From the NCBI GenBank assembly GCA_017562135.1, contig QEYB01000098.1:139001-203000 (forward strand): a stretch of 64,000 nucleotides of DNA, written 5' to 3'. This DNA comes from Dipylidium caninum (Eukaryota > Platyhelminthes > Cestoda > Cyclophyllidea > Dipylidiidae). The position numbers and the translations under genes are program-made. The notes under the pieces are model-generated. The model was not told the origin of the DNA, made no database searches, and worked only from the letters and a program-made list of their open reading frames with translations. Of this stretch, positions 39,001 through 50,500 are shown piece after piece; the stretch's first letter is position 1; each line of letters starts with the position of its first letter.

Positions 39001-41757
39001 CGAGCCTTAGTAGTCGCGTCCGATGATGAGGAATCTAGTTTAACGCTGTATTAATAAGTACATTTTAACTTTTGCCTAGTCTTTTAACGACTTAATATTT
39101 TCTTTTCTGACTTCGATCCAATATTTAATGTGTACGAAATTGGCGTGTTTGAGGTATATGTTATATCAAAAGCCACGCCCAAGATCTCTAATCAAACCAA
39201 AAAAAGGTCTGTCACTGGCTTCTTTCTCGATGAATTGCTACCAAATAATCTCTTTCGCGCCTTTGGTGCGTGCGGTACCCTCAATGCCTGAAAACTAATC
39301 TGCAGATGTCTTAAGGTGGTAGGTTTTTGCCTATATATCGTTACATTTAGTATGGCAGTCAAGCCAAAAACTGACGCGGTTTATTTAATAGTATTTTGGT
39401 AATTTATGTAGTTATTCCAATATGCAATTCGACATAGCTTGATGTTTATCGTGTTCATACTCAGATTAGCTACCGGTTTGGGCCTCGTTTAGGATCTTTT
39501 GTGCACAACATTGACTCGTTAGGCTAAACCGTTCTGTCATATTCACCAAACGGTAATAGAATCAATATGGTTATTTAGGCAGTCGACCAAATATGAAGTA
39601 GACATTTTGATACCTGATTGATGACTTTAACAAATTTTTCTTTTGATTTAATGTGTTAAATTATTTGAAATCATTGACGAGTAAAAACCAATGTTAATCA
39701 TGCTGTCTACATTTACTCATTTCTAATCTCTAGTTCTAGTGCTTTTTACCGGAACTTACCTTGTTTATTATTTTGCGTACTTAGCGTCGGGAAGACCTTA
39801 AGATGTCAGAACAAATGATATCGGCTATGCCGGATGTTACGAAAACGGAGCTGATTCCGAGTGCAGACGAGTTCATGGTGATCGCCTGCGACGGAATATG
39901 GAACGCCATGAGCAGTCAGGCTGTGGTTGACTTTGTCTACGATCGTCTCCACCCAGAGTCTATTTCCACTCAACAACCATCGTCGACTGGCCAAGGGGAC
40001 GAAGAAGTTCCCACCACCATGCAAGTGAAGACTGAGGTAGAGGGAAAGGAGGATATGGGGATTACTGATCGCTCCTCCCCTGCCTTCCTTGCAAGGATTT
40101 GTGAGGAGGTAAGACCCAGATGTTTGACTTCCAGAGTTTTTAGTCAGTCAGTTTGATCGCTTGGAAGTGTTTGAAATCTTCCGCTTAATTCGAACGTTTT
40201 TATTTTATTGAAATGGCTTTTGAGTCGACATTACTTCTAGTTACTTTTCTGGGATTTTTACGAAAATAGGAGATACCGTTACTCCTTTTTGTTTATCGAA
40301 ATATCAATAAATGATTTCATTATGGTACGTTGCTTGTCTATGTGATTATACTTGTAAACAATGGAGATGCTGTTTGCTTGTTATGTTGGGACAATTTAAA
40401 CCTTATCCTGGAAATTATTATCGGAAATCATTGTCTTCCATAAGATTTTCCATTCCACAGATATCCCGAATGATTGATACGTTTTCATTTTTGAAAAGGT
40501 GATCTGGAATAGCTACATTTCGGTCTGCTTCGATGCCTACTTTTTTTAGCCGCAACGAATAAGACAAGCTGCCTTGATTACTATATTTTCGGTATCCACC
40601 AGATACATTCAAGGTAAAGGCTATCTTTCCTCAAGTTGCGTAATATGTGATACTTTGATACAACCATTTAGGGACAAGGCATTCCATTTCCTTCTAACTT
40701 GTTCGAAATTATTGTACTTGACGACTTCAATTTTTCGACTTCTTTCATAGCCGCGGACGCTTTAAGATTTTTAAACGCCAATTTTACTAATTTGCTTCAG
40801 TTAGGACTCGGCATTGAAGTGTCCATTTGATGTCACTTCAATCACATGTATTTGGAAACCTCGGCCGTCTTTCCACACCTGAGCCTTAGCACGCACTTCA
40901 ATTCCGTCTTATCTTGCGCATTGTTGCATCGGCTATTTATTAAGAAATGAAGTTTTCATCATCTCATTCTATTTTGAAAGTTTCTGTTGCTGTGATTGTA
41001 TTGTTTAACGATCTATTACATGAGATATTTGGAGTTTCTTCGAAACCACCGCTATCTCGTGACTGATGCATCCATTTTTTGTTGACGGTTGATCAAGTGC
41101 ACATCTCTGCTTGGTTATATGCACACTTTTAAGCTAATTTTGTAATCAGACATATAGATTCAAGTCTGACTTCCTTTGACGTACAGAAAAGTTTATTTTA
41201 CACATTTCCTTGAAGCGATTCAATACAGTAATGCCTGTGACCATTGTCAACTCTATAGGATCATTTTGAGGAATTTTTGAAGCCCTAAGATTTGTAAAAT
41301 GTATGCCTCTTTTCAAAGCTCTTCGATGCTTGCCCTTGCCCCCAACACTATGGGCGACGGGACGGGATGTGACAACATGACCTGCATCATCCTTCGGTTT
41401 GATCACCTTTCCGAACTCTCGAAACGCGCCGTCACACACACCTGTGAAACAGTTGACTATAGTGATGGAGAAGAATCAGAAGATATTGAAGGTGTAGAGT
41501 TCGATAAAATTGAAGTTAAAAACGTTTTGAAGTCGGTGAAGGAGAATGTGGAAGGAGATCATGAAAATTCGGAAGAGCCGCACAACCCTTCCGTTCAGTC
41601 CATTCTCGTTCCTGTTGCTAATGGAAGTGTCGGATCAGACGACATTGTCGCCCCCAAAATCCCCTCGCCTACTCTCTCACCTGTGCCAAAGAAGGCACGG
41701 ATGGAGACTTCGGGGCAAAATGGGGGAGGCGGAGAGACACTCAGTTCGGCCGAGTAA
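36056..41757 (+). CDS. PPM1G: PP2C-family Ser/Thr phosphatase, PPM1G type
   Basis: Metal-dependent Ser/Thr phosphatase; vertebrate PPM1G is nuclear and acts in splicing and chromatin contexts. Exons: 36056-36166, 36335-36559, 36632-36907, 36980-37115, 37843-38027, 38082-38535, 39785-40108, 41319-41757. The start MGAYLSKP matches PPM1G (myristoylation-like Gly2). All PP2C motifs are present: E37-D38 ([13 protein letters not shown]), FAVYDGHGG (D59), a very acidic centre (37.9-38.2 kb), [53 protein letters not shown] and [13 protein letters not shown]. The tail ends with a basic PKKARM nuclear-signal-like stretch. About 715 residues versus 546 in human, the excess being in the acidic linker and tail. 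Intron 2 uses a GC donor. Two exons each carry one extra base (38165-38167 and 41333-41335) that breaks frame. Confidence 0.93.
36560..36631 (+). other. GC-AG intron in PPM1G
   Basis: The 72-nt intron 2 opens with GCGAGT after AAG and ends in CCATTTAG. Phase 0 joining DVSLTQTK to [10 protein letters not shown] requires the GC donor; the nearby GT (36564) gives the wrong frame. Confidence 0.75.
37116..37842 (+). other. PPM1G intron 4
   Basis: Donor A|GTGAGT and acceptor ATCGACTTGAAG, phase 1. No other feature recognised in it. Confidence 0.75.
38536..39784 (+). other. PPM1G intron 6
   Basis: Donor AAA|GTGAGT, acceptor GCGTACTTAG, phase 0, joining RAIGDHIYK to [17 protein letters not shown]. 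No gene or repeat seen inside. Confidence 0.8.
40109..41318 (+). other. PPM1G intron 7
   Basis: Donor GAG|GTAAGA, acceptor CTCTTTTCAAAG, phase 0. No gene or repeat seen inside. Confidence 0.8.
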
Positions 41758-44554
41758 AACTGCCGCCAACCCTTTCTCCAAGAGTTTCTTCATTACGGTA
41801 ACCCCTGTGTACATGCCTTTTGTGTTGCCGATGGTGTTTCCCCTGTGTTTTTCCCCCTCCATTACAGGCTGATTCTGTGACCTGTGTTTTTTTCGATTGC
41901 GAATCTATGTGAGTTCATTTGTCCACAAGAAGATTACGCAATCAAAGGGAGGGGTCAGATTGAGGTAGTTTTGTGATCATAAACCTAAGCCTTCTTGCAG
42001 ATTTCTTATTCGTGTTGCTTTTTCGGGCGGAGGATCTAGAGTTCGGCGTGAGATTTCGAGTTAAGAAGTGTTTTACACAGATTCTTCCATTTTTAGCTAC
42101 TTCGAATAACCCTTTTGATGACAGTTAAGTTTAGGAAAAGATTCCATGATTTACGAGAAGTAGAGGCTGAGTCGATTTTCGGGTGTTTCATGAAGAACTA
42201 TTAGCGCTTCGGGTATTGTATCCTCAAGAAACCGATAGGTCTTTCGAACAGCATGACCTCTTGGGTGCAAGTAAAGTGGGGCGTTCTACAATGTTACATA
42301 GTAATTTCTCTTCATCTTCACCTTCTCCAAAAACAGCCGAAGGTGCCTATGCACTCCAATCTATATTCCTGTTTTTTGTTCGTTTAAAGATTTTGTTCGT
42401 TTAAAGATTTAAAAAATGCGTTTAAAAGGGATTCAAGTTCCTAGTATGTACCCTTTAATGCTGAGGCCTCTGTCAAGAGGACGCTGAGTCTAGTTCTCGA
42501 CGTTTATCCCGAGCCTTTTGTATTGGCTTGTAATTCTTTTGTTGGGGAGGTTCTTGTGCCTCAGGCGTTTTACGAAATGGCCTTATTTACTGTCGAGGAA
42601 ATCGAAATTTGTCCGAGAATGCGATGAAGCGTTATTATAAATTGAGAGTATTTTAATTACATTACATATACGGTGGCTCGATTTCAAACTGGGGTCATTG
42701 AATGGTATGTTGGTATTAAGTTTTAAATGGCCTTACAAGAGCATAAAAACCACTAACGTCACATCAGTGGTTTTTTTTTCGGTTTTCGTGCTGACTAGTC
42801 GCAAACAAGTAGGATGACAAGTTGAGAGCCCGGGAATCCGCGTATTTCTGAAATTGCACCAGTGCACGCCTGTAAGCCTCTTCGACTTTTGTGAAGTTTG
42901 ATGCCAACTGGCTACTTTTAAACCAATTTTAACAAATTTACTGGTTTTCCCTAAAATATCCTCTGAATTGCGAATCATCTTGCTCACTGCTGGGTAAGAC
43001 AGACAGAACATGTTAGGATTTATGAAAGGTAATTTTACTCCTCCAGACAATTTCCAACTGCCAAAAATATGTAACGACGTATTATCGTAGTGATGCAACC
43101 TTACGCGGCTTCTCAGCTAAATCATGGCAGCTTCTGGACTCATCTCTTCGGTAGAGTAACTGCAAAACGGGCCAAGTGAACCCGATGTACTCAGTAGCAG
43201 CCGCGACTTCGAGCCCAAACCAGCAATCCGACATTGATCTCCCTTCCCTCGGGACGCGAAAGGTGAACTAGTAGTTGCGACCTCGAGTCTGCTAGGAGCA
43301 TACCTCATTACGGCCAATTTTTGACGGTAAAGCTATCCTTACAGAAGTTAATACGAAAAACATAAAATATAAACTTATTAGACCTTCCCAAAACTAGTTT
43401 GAACGAGAACACCAGAATTTCTTACACCCACTTAGAGCCCACTAGCTGTCAATTAAAAGTGTCTGTTTGTAGCCCAACACTAGAGAGAATGGTTATTCCA
43501 TCAGAAAATATAAAGACAAGGTTCCAATAAGGTACAGAAGGGGATTTCACGCAATTCTCGTCACTGTCCATCGACAGTAAACGCGGCAAGGATATGGTAC
43601 AGGATTTCTAAGGCAGGGTGAAGGGAGCTACTTGTGTAAAATGAGTAACAGATTTAAATCAACCGGGTGTGAAGATCGAGGGAGGGAAGTATCTGATCGG
43701 AGGATTGGTAATATCAATCGATTGGAGTACCCTATGCTCCGTCCTTCGTTATTTCAGGCGGTTCACACTGGTTCGTCGGGTCTTCTGATTCATCACAGAA
43801 ACCACCTGTGAAGAGCATTAAAATCGGTTTAATATAGCTGGTCGGGCTGTGGAGCGGAAAACTACTAACTGAACAAACGGCTATCACATTTCATGAAGGA
43901 GAACCGGTTACCAGATGGAAGACCGGTAAAAGAAAATAAAAGTGGGCTGACGAAATAAACCGACAACTGGGAGTAAGTTGTCAAACGTGGTTCAAATGCG
44001 TACATCCCAGAACATACCATTTTGTTAGCTGGGTCAAAACAATGTAGTTAGTAAAAGTTTGACGCATATTATGACCATCAGATCTCTCTGAAACGGTATG
44101 AATAGTTGGATTTGTTGAAGGGTGGTTGGGAGGGTTTCGTCAAGTGGAAAACGACAAAATGTTTAAAAAACACCGTCGATTCCATAAGTGTTCGTAGACT
44201 TGATTTTAGCAAATCTAATTGACAAATCTGAGTATCTAAGATTCCTACAATGGACGATTTCGGAAAAGGGATGAAACTCCATTGACGCTGTTCTCTTAAA
44301 AACTCCAATTTAATTCTTGAAACGAAACTGTCCATACTGGTGGATGCCGCAACGTCTGGCAAGATCAACGAACAAACCCATGCAAACGGGCTCACCTGCA
44401 AGTCGCGCTTGGATTTGACGTGTAAAGTTTAAAAAGATCACTCATCTACCTGAGAATATACAGTGATAAATACATAAAAATCTACAGATATGTGTGAAAA
44501 GCAGGCTGACGGCAATAGGGTGGCACGCAATGGCTAGCTCGAGCTCCCACAACA
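41758..44554. other. Convergent intergenic region PPM1G-MPDZ
   Basis: Both neighbouring genes end into this 2.8 kb, so it should hold both 3' UTRs. It contains a hairpin at 42745-42775. An open frame at 43117-43317 (minus) resembles nothing known. Confidence 0.5.
42745..42775. repeat. 10-bp inverted repeat followed by T-run
   Basis: AAAAACCACT at 42745-42754 pairs with AGTGGTTTTT at 42766-42775 across an 11-nt loop, and the right arm runs on into more T. It could be a 3'-end structure of either convergent transcript; function is unknown. Confidence 0.5.
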
Positions 44555-47500
44555 TCACTCACCGCCAACACCATAAACAGTATCTCTTTTTAGGTGATAG
44601 TAAAAGCTGGCGGGGTCGTCATAAAAGTGTTCACCCTCAACATCATCGGCATCAGAATTTTGGAGAGCGTTGTGCGGCGTTGGGCTATGCTCTTGTCTCA
44701 AACAGCCTCTACTCGCATCAAGACCGTCTGTGATATAAATAATTCGATCAAACCAAATCCAATAACCAAGTAAACAAGACCAATAGAGGGCTACACACCT
44801 TCCTCGAAATCATTGCCACCATAATAAGTGTCGACGTAGTGCGCCTGCGGAGGTTGCAGATCTTTATCGTCAACATCTCCATAATCTTCATCAAAACCAT
44901 TCGCACCACCAACATCGCCATATAAGTGACCTGCCGTGCCACTTGGAATCTCAAGAGGAGGGACATGAGGTGCCAGTTCAGTATAGTACGGTTGTCCCAG
45001 ATAGTCGTTTACAGCACCTCGGTAGACGCCTGCGGCGACGCCGGCCGCGATCGTTGGGACTAGAAGGCCTGGTGGACCCGCTTGCAGTTGCACGTCCAGG
45101 TTGTCACCGACGTCTAAGGCAAAAAATTTTGCGAAATAAAGTTATCAGAAACCAAAGCGATTAAAACTTATGGAAGTGAGCACATACCACGAGGTAAACG
45201 ACGGTTGGTGGGGTTGCGGAAGCGCTGATTAACCGCAAGAAGCTCCATGCTGGAAGCTGTTGTTTCGGAGGCATTGCGGAAGGCTGGAAAATGTCTTCTT
45301 GACGCTGTCGTAGTAAGGGAAGGAACGCGTGGGCAAAGGGTGATGGGTCGAACAATAGTGAGGGTAAGCGGACCCAAGTCTGAGGGTGGTCGACGAAGGC
45401 GCCAGGCTGCTTCGATTGCTTGGAGGACAGAGGAGGAATCACGATTGACGTCAAGCGCAAGGAGGAGGCGATCATCCAGGCCAATGATACGGTCGCCGAC
45501 TTTAAAACCGGAGACAGCGGCCGGTGAGTTGGATTCCAGACTTACAACTCGTTGGCCCCCACAAGCACCGCTAGCTGCTGCAAGCGTCAACCCAAGGCTG
45601 GGCTCAGCTAAATCAGCCGGTGGTGGCGGCACTTGGATCTGTAACAGGAAAAACGAATCTAATAAGTTTATAAGAGCTTAATTTTGACAAGATTTCATTT
45701 ACTACACCTGGGAATTAAAACTCGCAAAAAGTCATCCAATGGCAACCCAGAAACCTTAGAAGCCTTTAATACTTCCATTAACTTACTGGTAATTAGTCTT
45801 TCAGTGAGAGTATCAATAACAAAAAACTATCGTCAGTATTCATAAGTATGCAAAAATTAGTAGGTTGACATTAATTTCTACTGATAAGATTACAAACAGG
45901 GGTAGTATGAGGTCTGTTTATAAGCAGCGTAGCAAAACCAACCTGTCGAATAACGTTAGAGTACGCCTCCTCTTCATCGTCATCTTCGTCCCCATCATCA
46001 ATTACCTTGAATCCCATGGGAGTGTGTTTAACTGAAGAAGGACTTTTCTCAACCTTTTGAATCGGGCTGTCTTCAACTACGACAGAAATTGGTTTCACGA
46101 TTTCTGCTACTTCCAATTCTTCGTTGCCTTTGGGCGAACCCAAACCACTGCTGAAGATCGACTGGTGAGTGGAGGGGGAGGGCGAGACACCCTCAGGCGC
46201 ACCCGACTTCGTCGGAAGTGGTGGTGGGGGCGGGAGACGACCGAATTCAAAAGTGAGCGAATTGAAGGAATGGGAGAAGCATTGTAAGTCATCGACAGAC
46301 AACCAACCCACCGGTTCCCGATCTATTCCGAGCAAGCGGTCACCAACCTTGGATAAAAACACCATTTGCGTTGAAAATGTGTCGATTGTTTTAATAATAA
46401 AGAATCCGGTAGCAGTAAGGCAATAATTGCAGACGAGAAGTCGTAATTTAAAAGGAATCCATGATGGAATCGAGAGTGCTACATTGATATTACAACAGTC
46501 TTTGTTACTTCATTGTTTTCTATACCTCAGATGTTTGAAAGCAAAATGAGACTCATCAGGTTAGATCGGTTTGGCAAAATAATGCCGAAAGCCAGTTATT
46601 ATGGAGTTAAAAACCATCATAACGAAAAGAGGCATGAAAGTTATGTCACCAAATAGGTTCCAGATAACATAGTGGCAAAAAAGTTGTCGTACCTGAAGCA
46701 TGCCACAACGGGAGGCGGCAGATTCGGCTGCAATGGCTTCGACGATGAGGTTTCCTGGTGTATATATGCACTCGCCGTTGGTAGCGGGTCTAAAAAGTAC
46801 TCCAAAAATGTTGGAGGGCGCGTCAGTCGAAGAGTTGGCTACAGCTTGACGTCCCATAACGCGGAGGACAGAAGCGGAGAAGGAAACGTCGGGATCTTTA
46901 TTTGTTGAAGGCGTTGCGGGATGCGTGAGGAGAACCGTGAACAACTTCAGACGGGGAACTGTGTGATAAGTGGGAAAAAGAAAGTGGGTGAATTTTACTG
47001 TTAAACTCAGACTATCGGTCAAAGGACAACAACTGTATGACTAATGTTGTTGCACACATCATGCCAATATTGCAATGCCTGATACTAATCGAATAGCCAT
47101 GCCAAAAATGAAGCAAGTTAAAAAGTGTTCATTCGTTGTTTGATAACAGTTAAGTCAAAATAAATAAGTTTATTCTGAGTTGCTCGCATCCAGAGACGAG
47201 AGATAAGGTGCAGCCAGCAAAAAGAGAATTTCCTCGACACATATTGCTACAAGTGCAGAAGGCATATGAATGTGCCCAGAGTTTTCCTAGAATCGATGAA
47301 CAGTGGGTGGTGGGTCGTAGAGGATATTAATTCACTATAGAACGTAATTACGTCAAGAAAGCATTTAGTAGGAAAGAGATTACCGAACGATAAAATGGTA
47401 CAGTTCAGTTTTATTGCCTAAAAGTCATGACCTCGATGTGCCACAAAATGGTATGGGTGACAATGTAAGTAATCATTAAGATAATGACTTAGAGAAAGTG

Positions 47501-50500
47501 CGCTTGCATATTGCTTAGTGTTTGAGGGCAAGACAACAAGAATTATCAGCCGGGCCCGTTGGATATGAAAACATGCCACAACAGAAATTGTAACTGGAAG
47601 GAGCATGCATTTTGGAGTCTCAAATAAACTTACATGACTGGTCACCGTGATTAAGTAGCAAGTATGGATGTGAGGAGGAGAGGAGGGTAAGGGAGGGAAT
47701 TTACAGATAAACAGAAAGATCGTACGAGCACACATACACAAATACCGTATTTACAAGGGTGGAAGATTTAAAATGAACTCAAATAAGAGGATTGCGGTTA
47801 GTTAGAGATCTTTTTTGGATGATTGTTAGAGTAGGAGTAGAAAGAGGGGGGAAATGGAGGGGAGAGCAGAAAACGCGCGGTTATTCAGAAATATGGTAAA
47901 ACACTCTAAAGGTGTTGTGGATGGTGTGTATTACTATAGATCTTCCAAGACCATGCTTATCTACACATCCATAAAGGTAGCGTAATATTAGAAAGATAGA
48001 AAGGTCGAAAATTAACTTACTTGGCTGGCCACTGGGCGGTTTGAGACGACCAGTTTTTAGGAGGACATGGTTTGAGCATTGCTACAAAAAGAATGGGGAA
48101 TGTAAACCAGACTTTAGAAAAGACTTCCCTACTGAGATCTTTAGTATTATTTAGTATAACGAAATATCCCAAATTGAAATACGTTTCATTAGTAAAGGTT
48201 GTTAATAAACAATAGTATATGAAGGAAGAATATTCCATTTCGGAAAACTATGAGACATTTGTAACGGTCCAAATAAAATAAATGCACGTGGAAACATGTC
48301 CATTTTAGATCTACTATCAAGGTCTAAAAGGCCATTTTAAGTGGTTCCAAGAAAGAGGGCTTAAAACATCAGTATATATTATTCTCTCAAGGCAAAATAA
48401 CATGTATGACACCTGTAAAAGGCGTACCTTAAGGAGAGCTAAAATATCTCGTGAAGAAGCCTTGTGGACATCTAAACCATCGACTTCCAGAATAACATCA
48501 CCATGATGTAGCACAGCCGCGAGGGATGCTGGACTCCCGTTGACCTAGACAATGAAGAAAGATAAGCCGAAACGTTCTTAAGCACTCAATTTAACGCTAA
48601 ACATATGGGTTACAATATCTGCGATGATTGCTCCCCCAGAATGAAGGTCGCCAAGTACGAGGCCAAAAGTCCCACCCGGTTGCTTCTGCAGAGCCACGCT
48701 GTAGGTTTGTACAATTTCATCTAGTGAGAAGACGTTGACGTCTCCACGAAATACAGTCAGTAACACACGCCCTTTAGCCTCTCGCAAAAGTCTGAAATAA
48801 TAAAAATGTACAAAGCAGGTGATCCCATTTCCTATACAGTGGCACGATTTTAAGAAAAAGGCATACTTTTGTGGCTTCAGCGTGAGTGGCCTTGCGCAGA
48901 TCAATGTCATTTACCGCAAGGATACGATCGCCAGCGCTCAACCGTCCATCACGGTGAATCGTTCCGCCAGATTGAATATTCTCTATGAATATGGACCCCT
49001 AACAAACAAACGGGTTACTTGAAACAAACCAAATGTACTAATATTTAAGGCCAAGTAATGTTAAAAATAAAAACAGGTTATAGAAATACCATATGCGTGT
49101 CCGAACCGCCGATTATGGAGAACCCGAGGTCGCCTACAGAATGTATTACCTTCCACTGTTGTCTCTACGCCAGGTATAATGGGTGTGGGCGCGGAGTGAG
49201 GCGAGAATGACCGAGGAAATTCCACCGCTATCGAGCTTAACTGGCTACTGGCCTCCTTCCCCATAGCTATTTGCCCTGGGGGTAACTTTGCGCGGGCCAA
49301 TCGTAGATGAGCAGAAGGATGACAGGCAGTGAGTTTGGCCAACGCTGCATCATACTCCTGGACAGTCTCCCCATTGATCGCTATGATACGATCCCAACAA
49401 CGGACTTGGCCAGACTGCGAATTTAGTCAAGCAGAAGGAATTAGTAAAGTGTCATTATGTTCGAGAAATATAAGCACCTACAAATAATGAATAAGAGTAG
49501 TAAGTAGGACATCACCAAACAGAACCGTCAACAATTTGTTTACACAGTGATTGACTTAATTAGCGATGCACGTATAGACCAAAGTGAAAAAACGCCTTAA
49601 CAATTGGTAAGGGGAAAGGAAAGCAGTACGGTAGGTGCAAAGTACAAATAAGTAAAGCCCATTGTAATCATATAAACTTGGTAAGTGCAAAGGATTTATC
49701 AAAAATCAAAGAATGCGAATTACTAAGGTCAAAAAATGAGGCATCCCTGTTAAAATAACGTTTGCGTATGGAGATTAGAAAGTATTTTATGCGAAGTTAC
49801 TGAGCTACTCAATAAATAGGCAGTAAATAGCAGTGGGTCAAAAGGAAATATTCAGAACAAGTCTATAAGCTTGTTCTTGATTGATTATTTGGGTTTCGTC
49901 CGGTGACAAAGAGACAAGCCGCGAGCAAGGAAGACAGGAATGATACTTACGGAAGCGGCAGGACTGGTGGGAAGCAGACTTTGCACGAAAACGCCCGAGT
50001 CACCACGAGGATTCATATTTACCAAACAAAGACCCAAACCACACTGAGCATTCTATAATAGAAATAGAATGAGGCCATATGAAGAAGTCACAAAAGCTGA
50101 ACTCACTCTCTCAATAGTAACGTCCAGGAAATCATATTCAACTCGTTTCGATGGTCTACGAGACGTTGTTATGGACCTGCAGGGCTGTAAATAGAAGGTA
50201 AAAGGTTAGATTAACATTTTCTGAAACTGTAGCTTTCGGACAACTAATATTAACATTATAAGAAAATGGGATCTATGGAAAAGCAAATGAAAACGTAGGC
50301 TAAAACCGGCCTAAATTCCTTTTAAGCTATCACGCTCCAGAATCAAGTTTAAACTATTGCTACGTCGACATATTAGTCCGTTTGATGCCTTAACCTTAGT
50401 GCTTAGAAAAAAACAATTTATAATGGTAGATGACAAAAAAGCAAAAAAGGAAATAAACGACTTGTTAACATCACCTTTAAGAGGACAAAATACTAGCCAC

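Noticed and set aside
43117..43317. Minus-strand open frame between PPM1G and MPDZ as a gene or transposon remnant
   Set aside because: No motif recognised; weak internal similarity between two segments is not enough to call a repeat.
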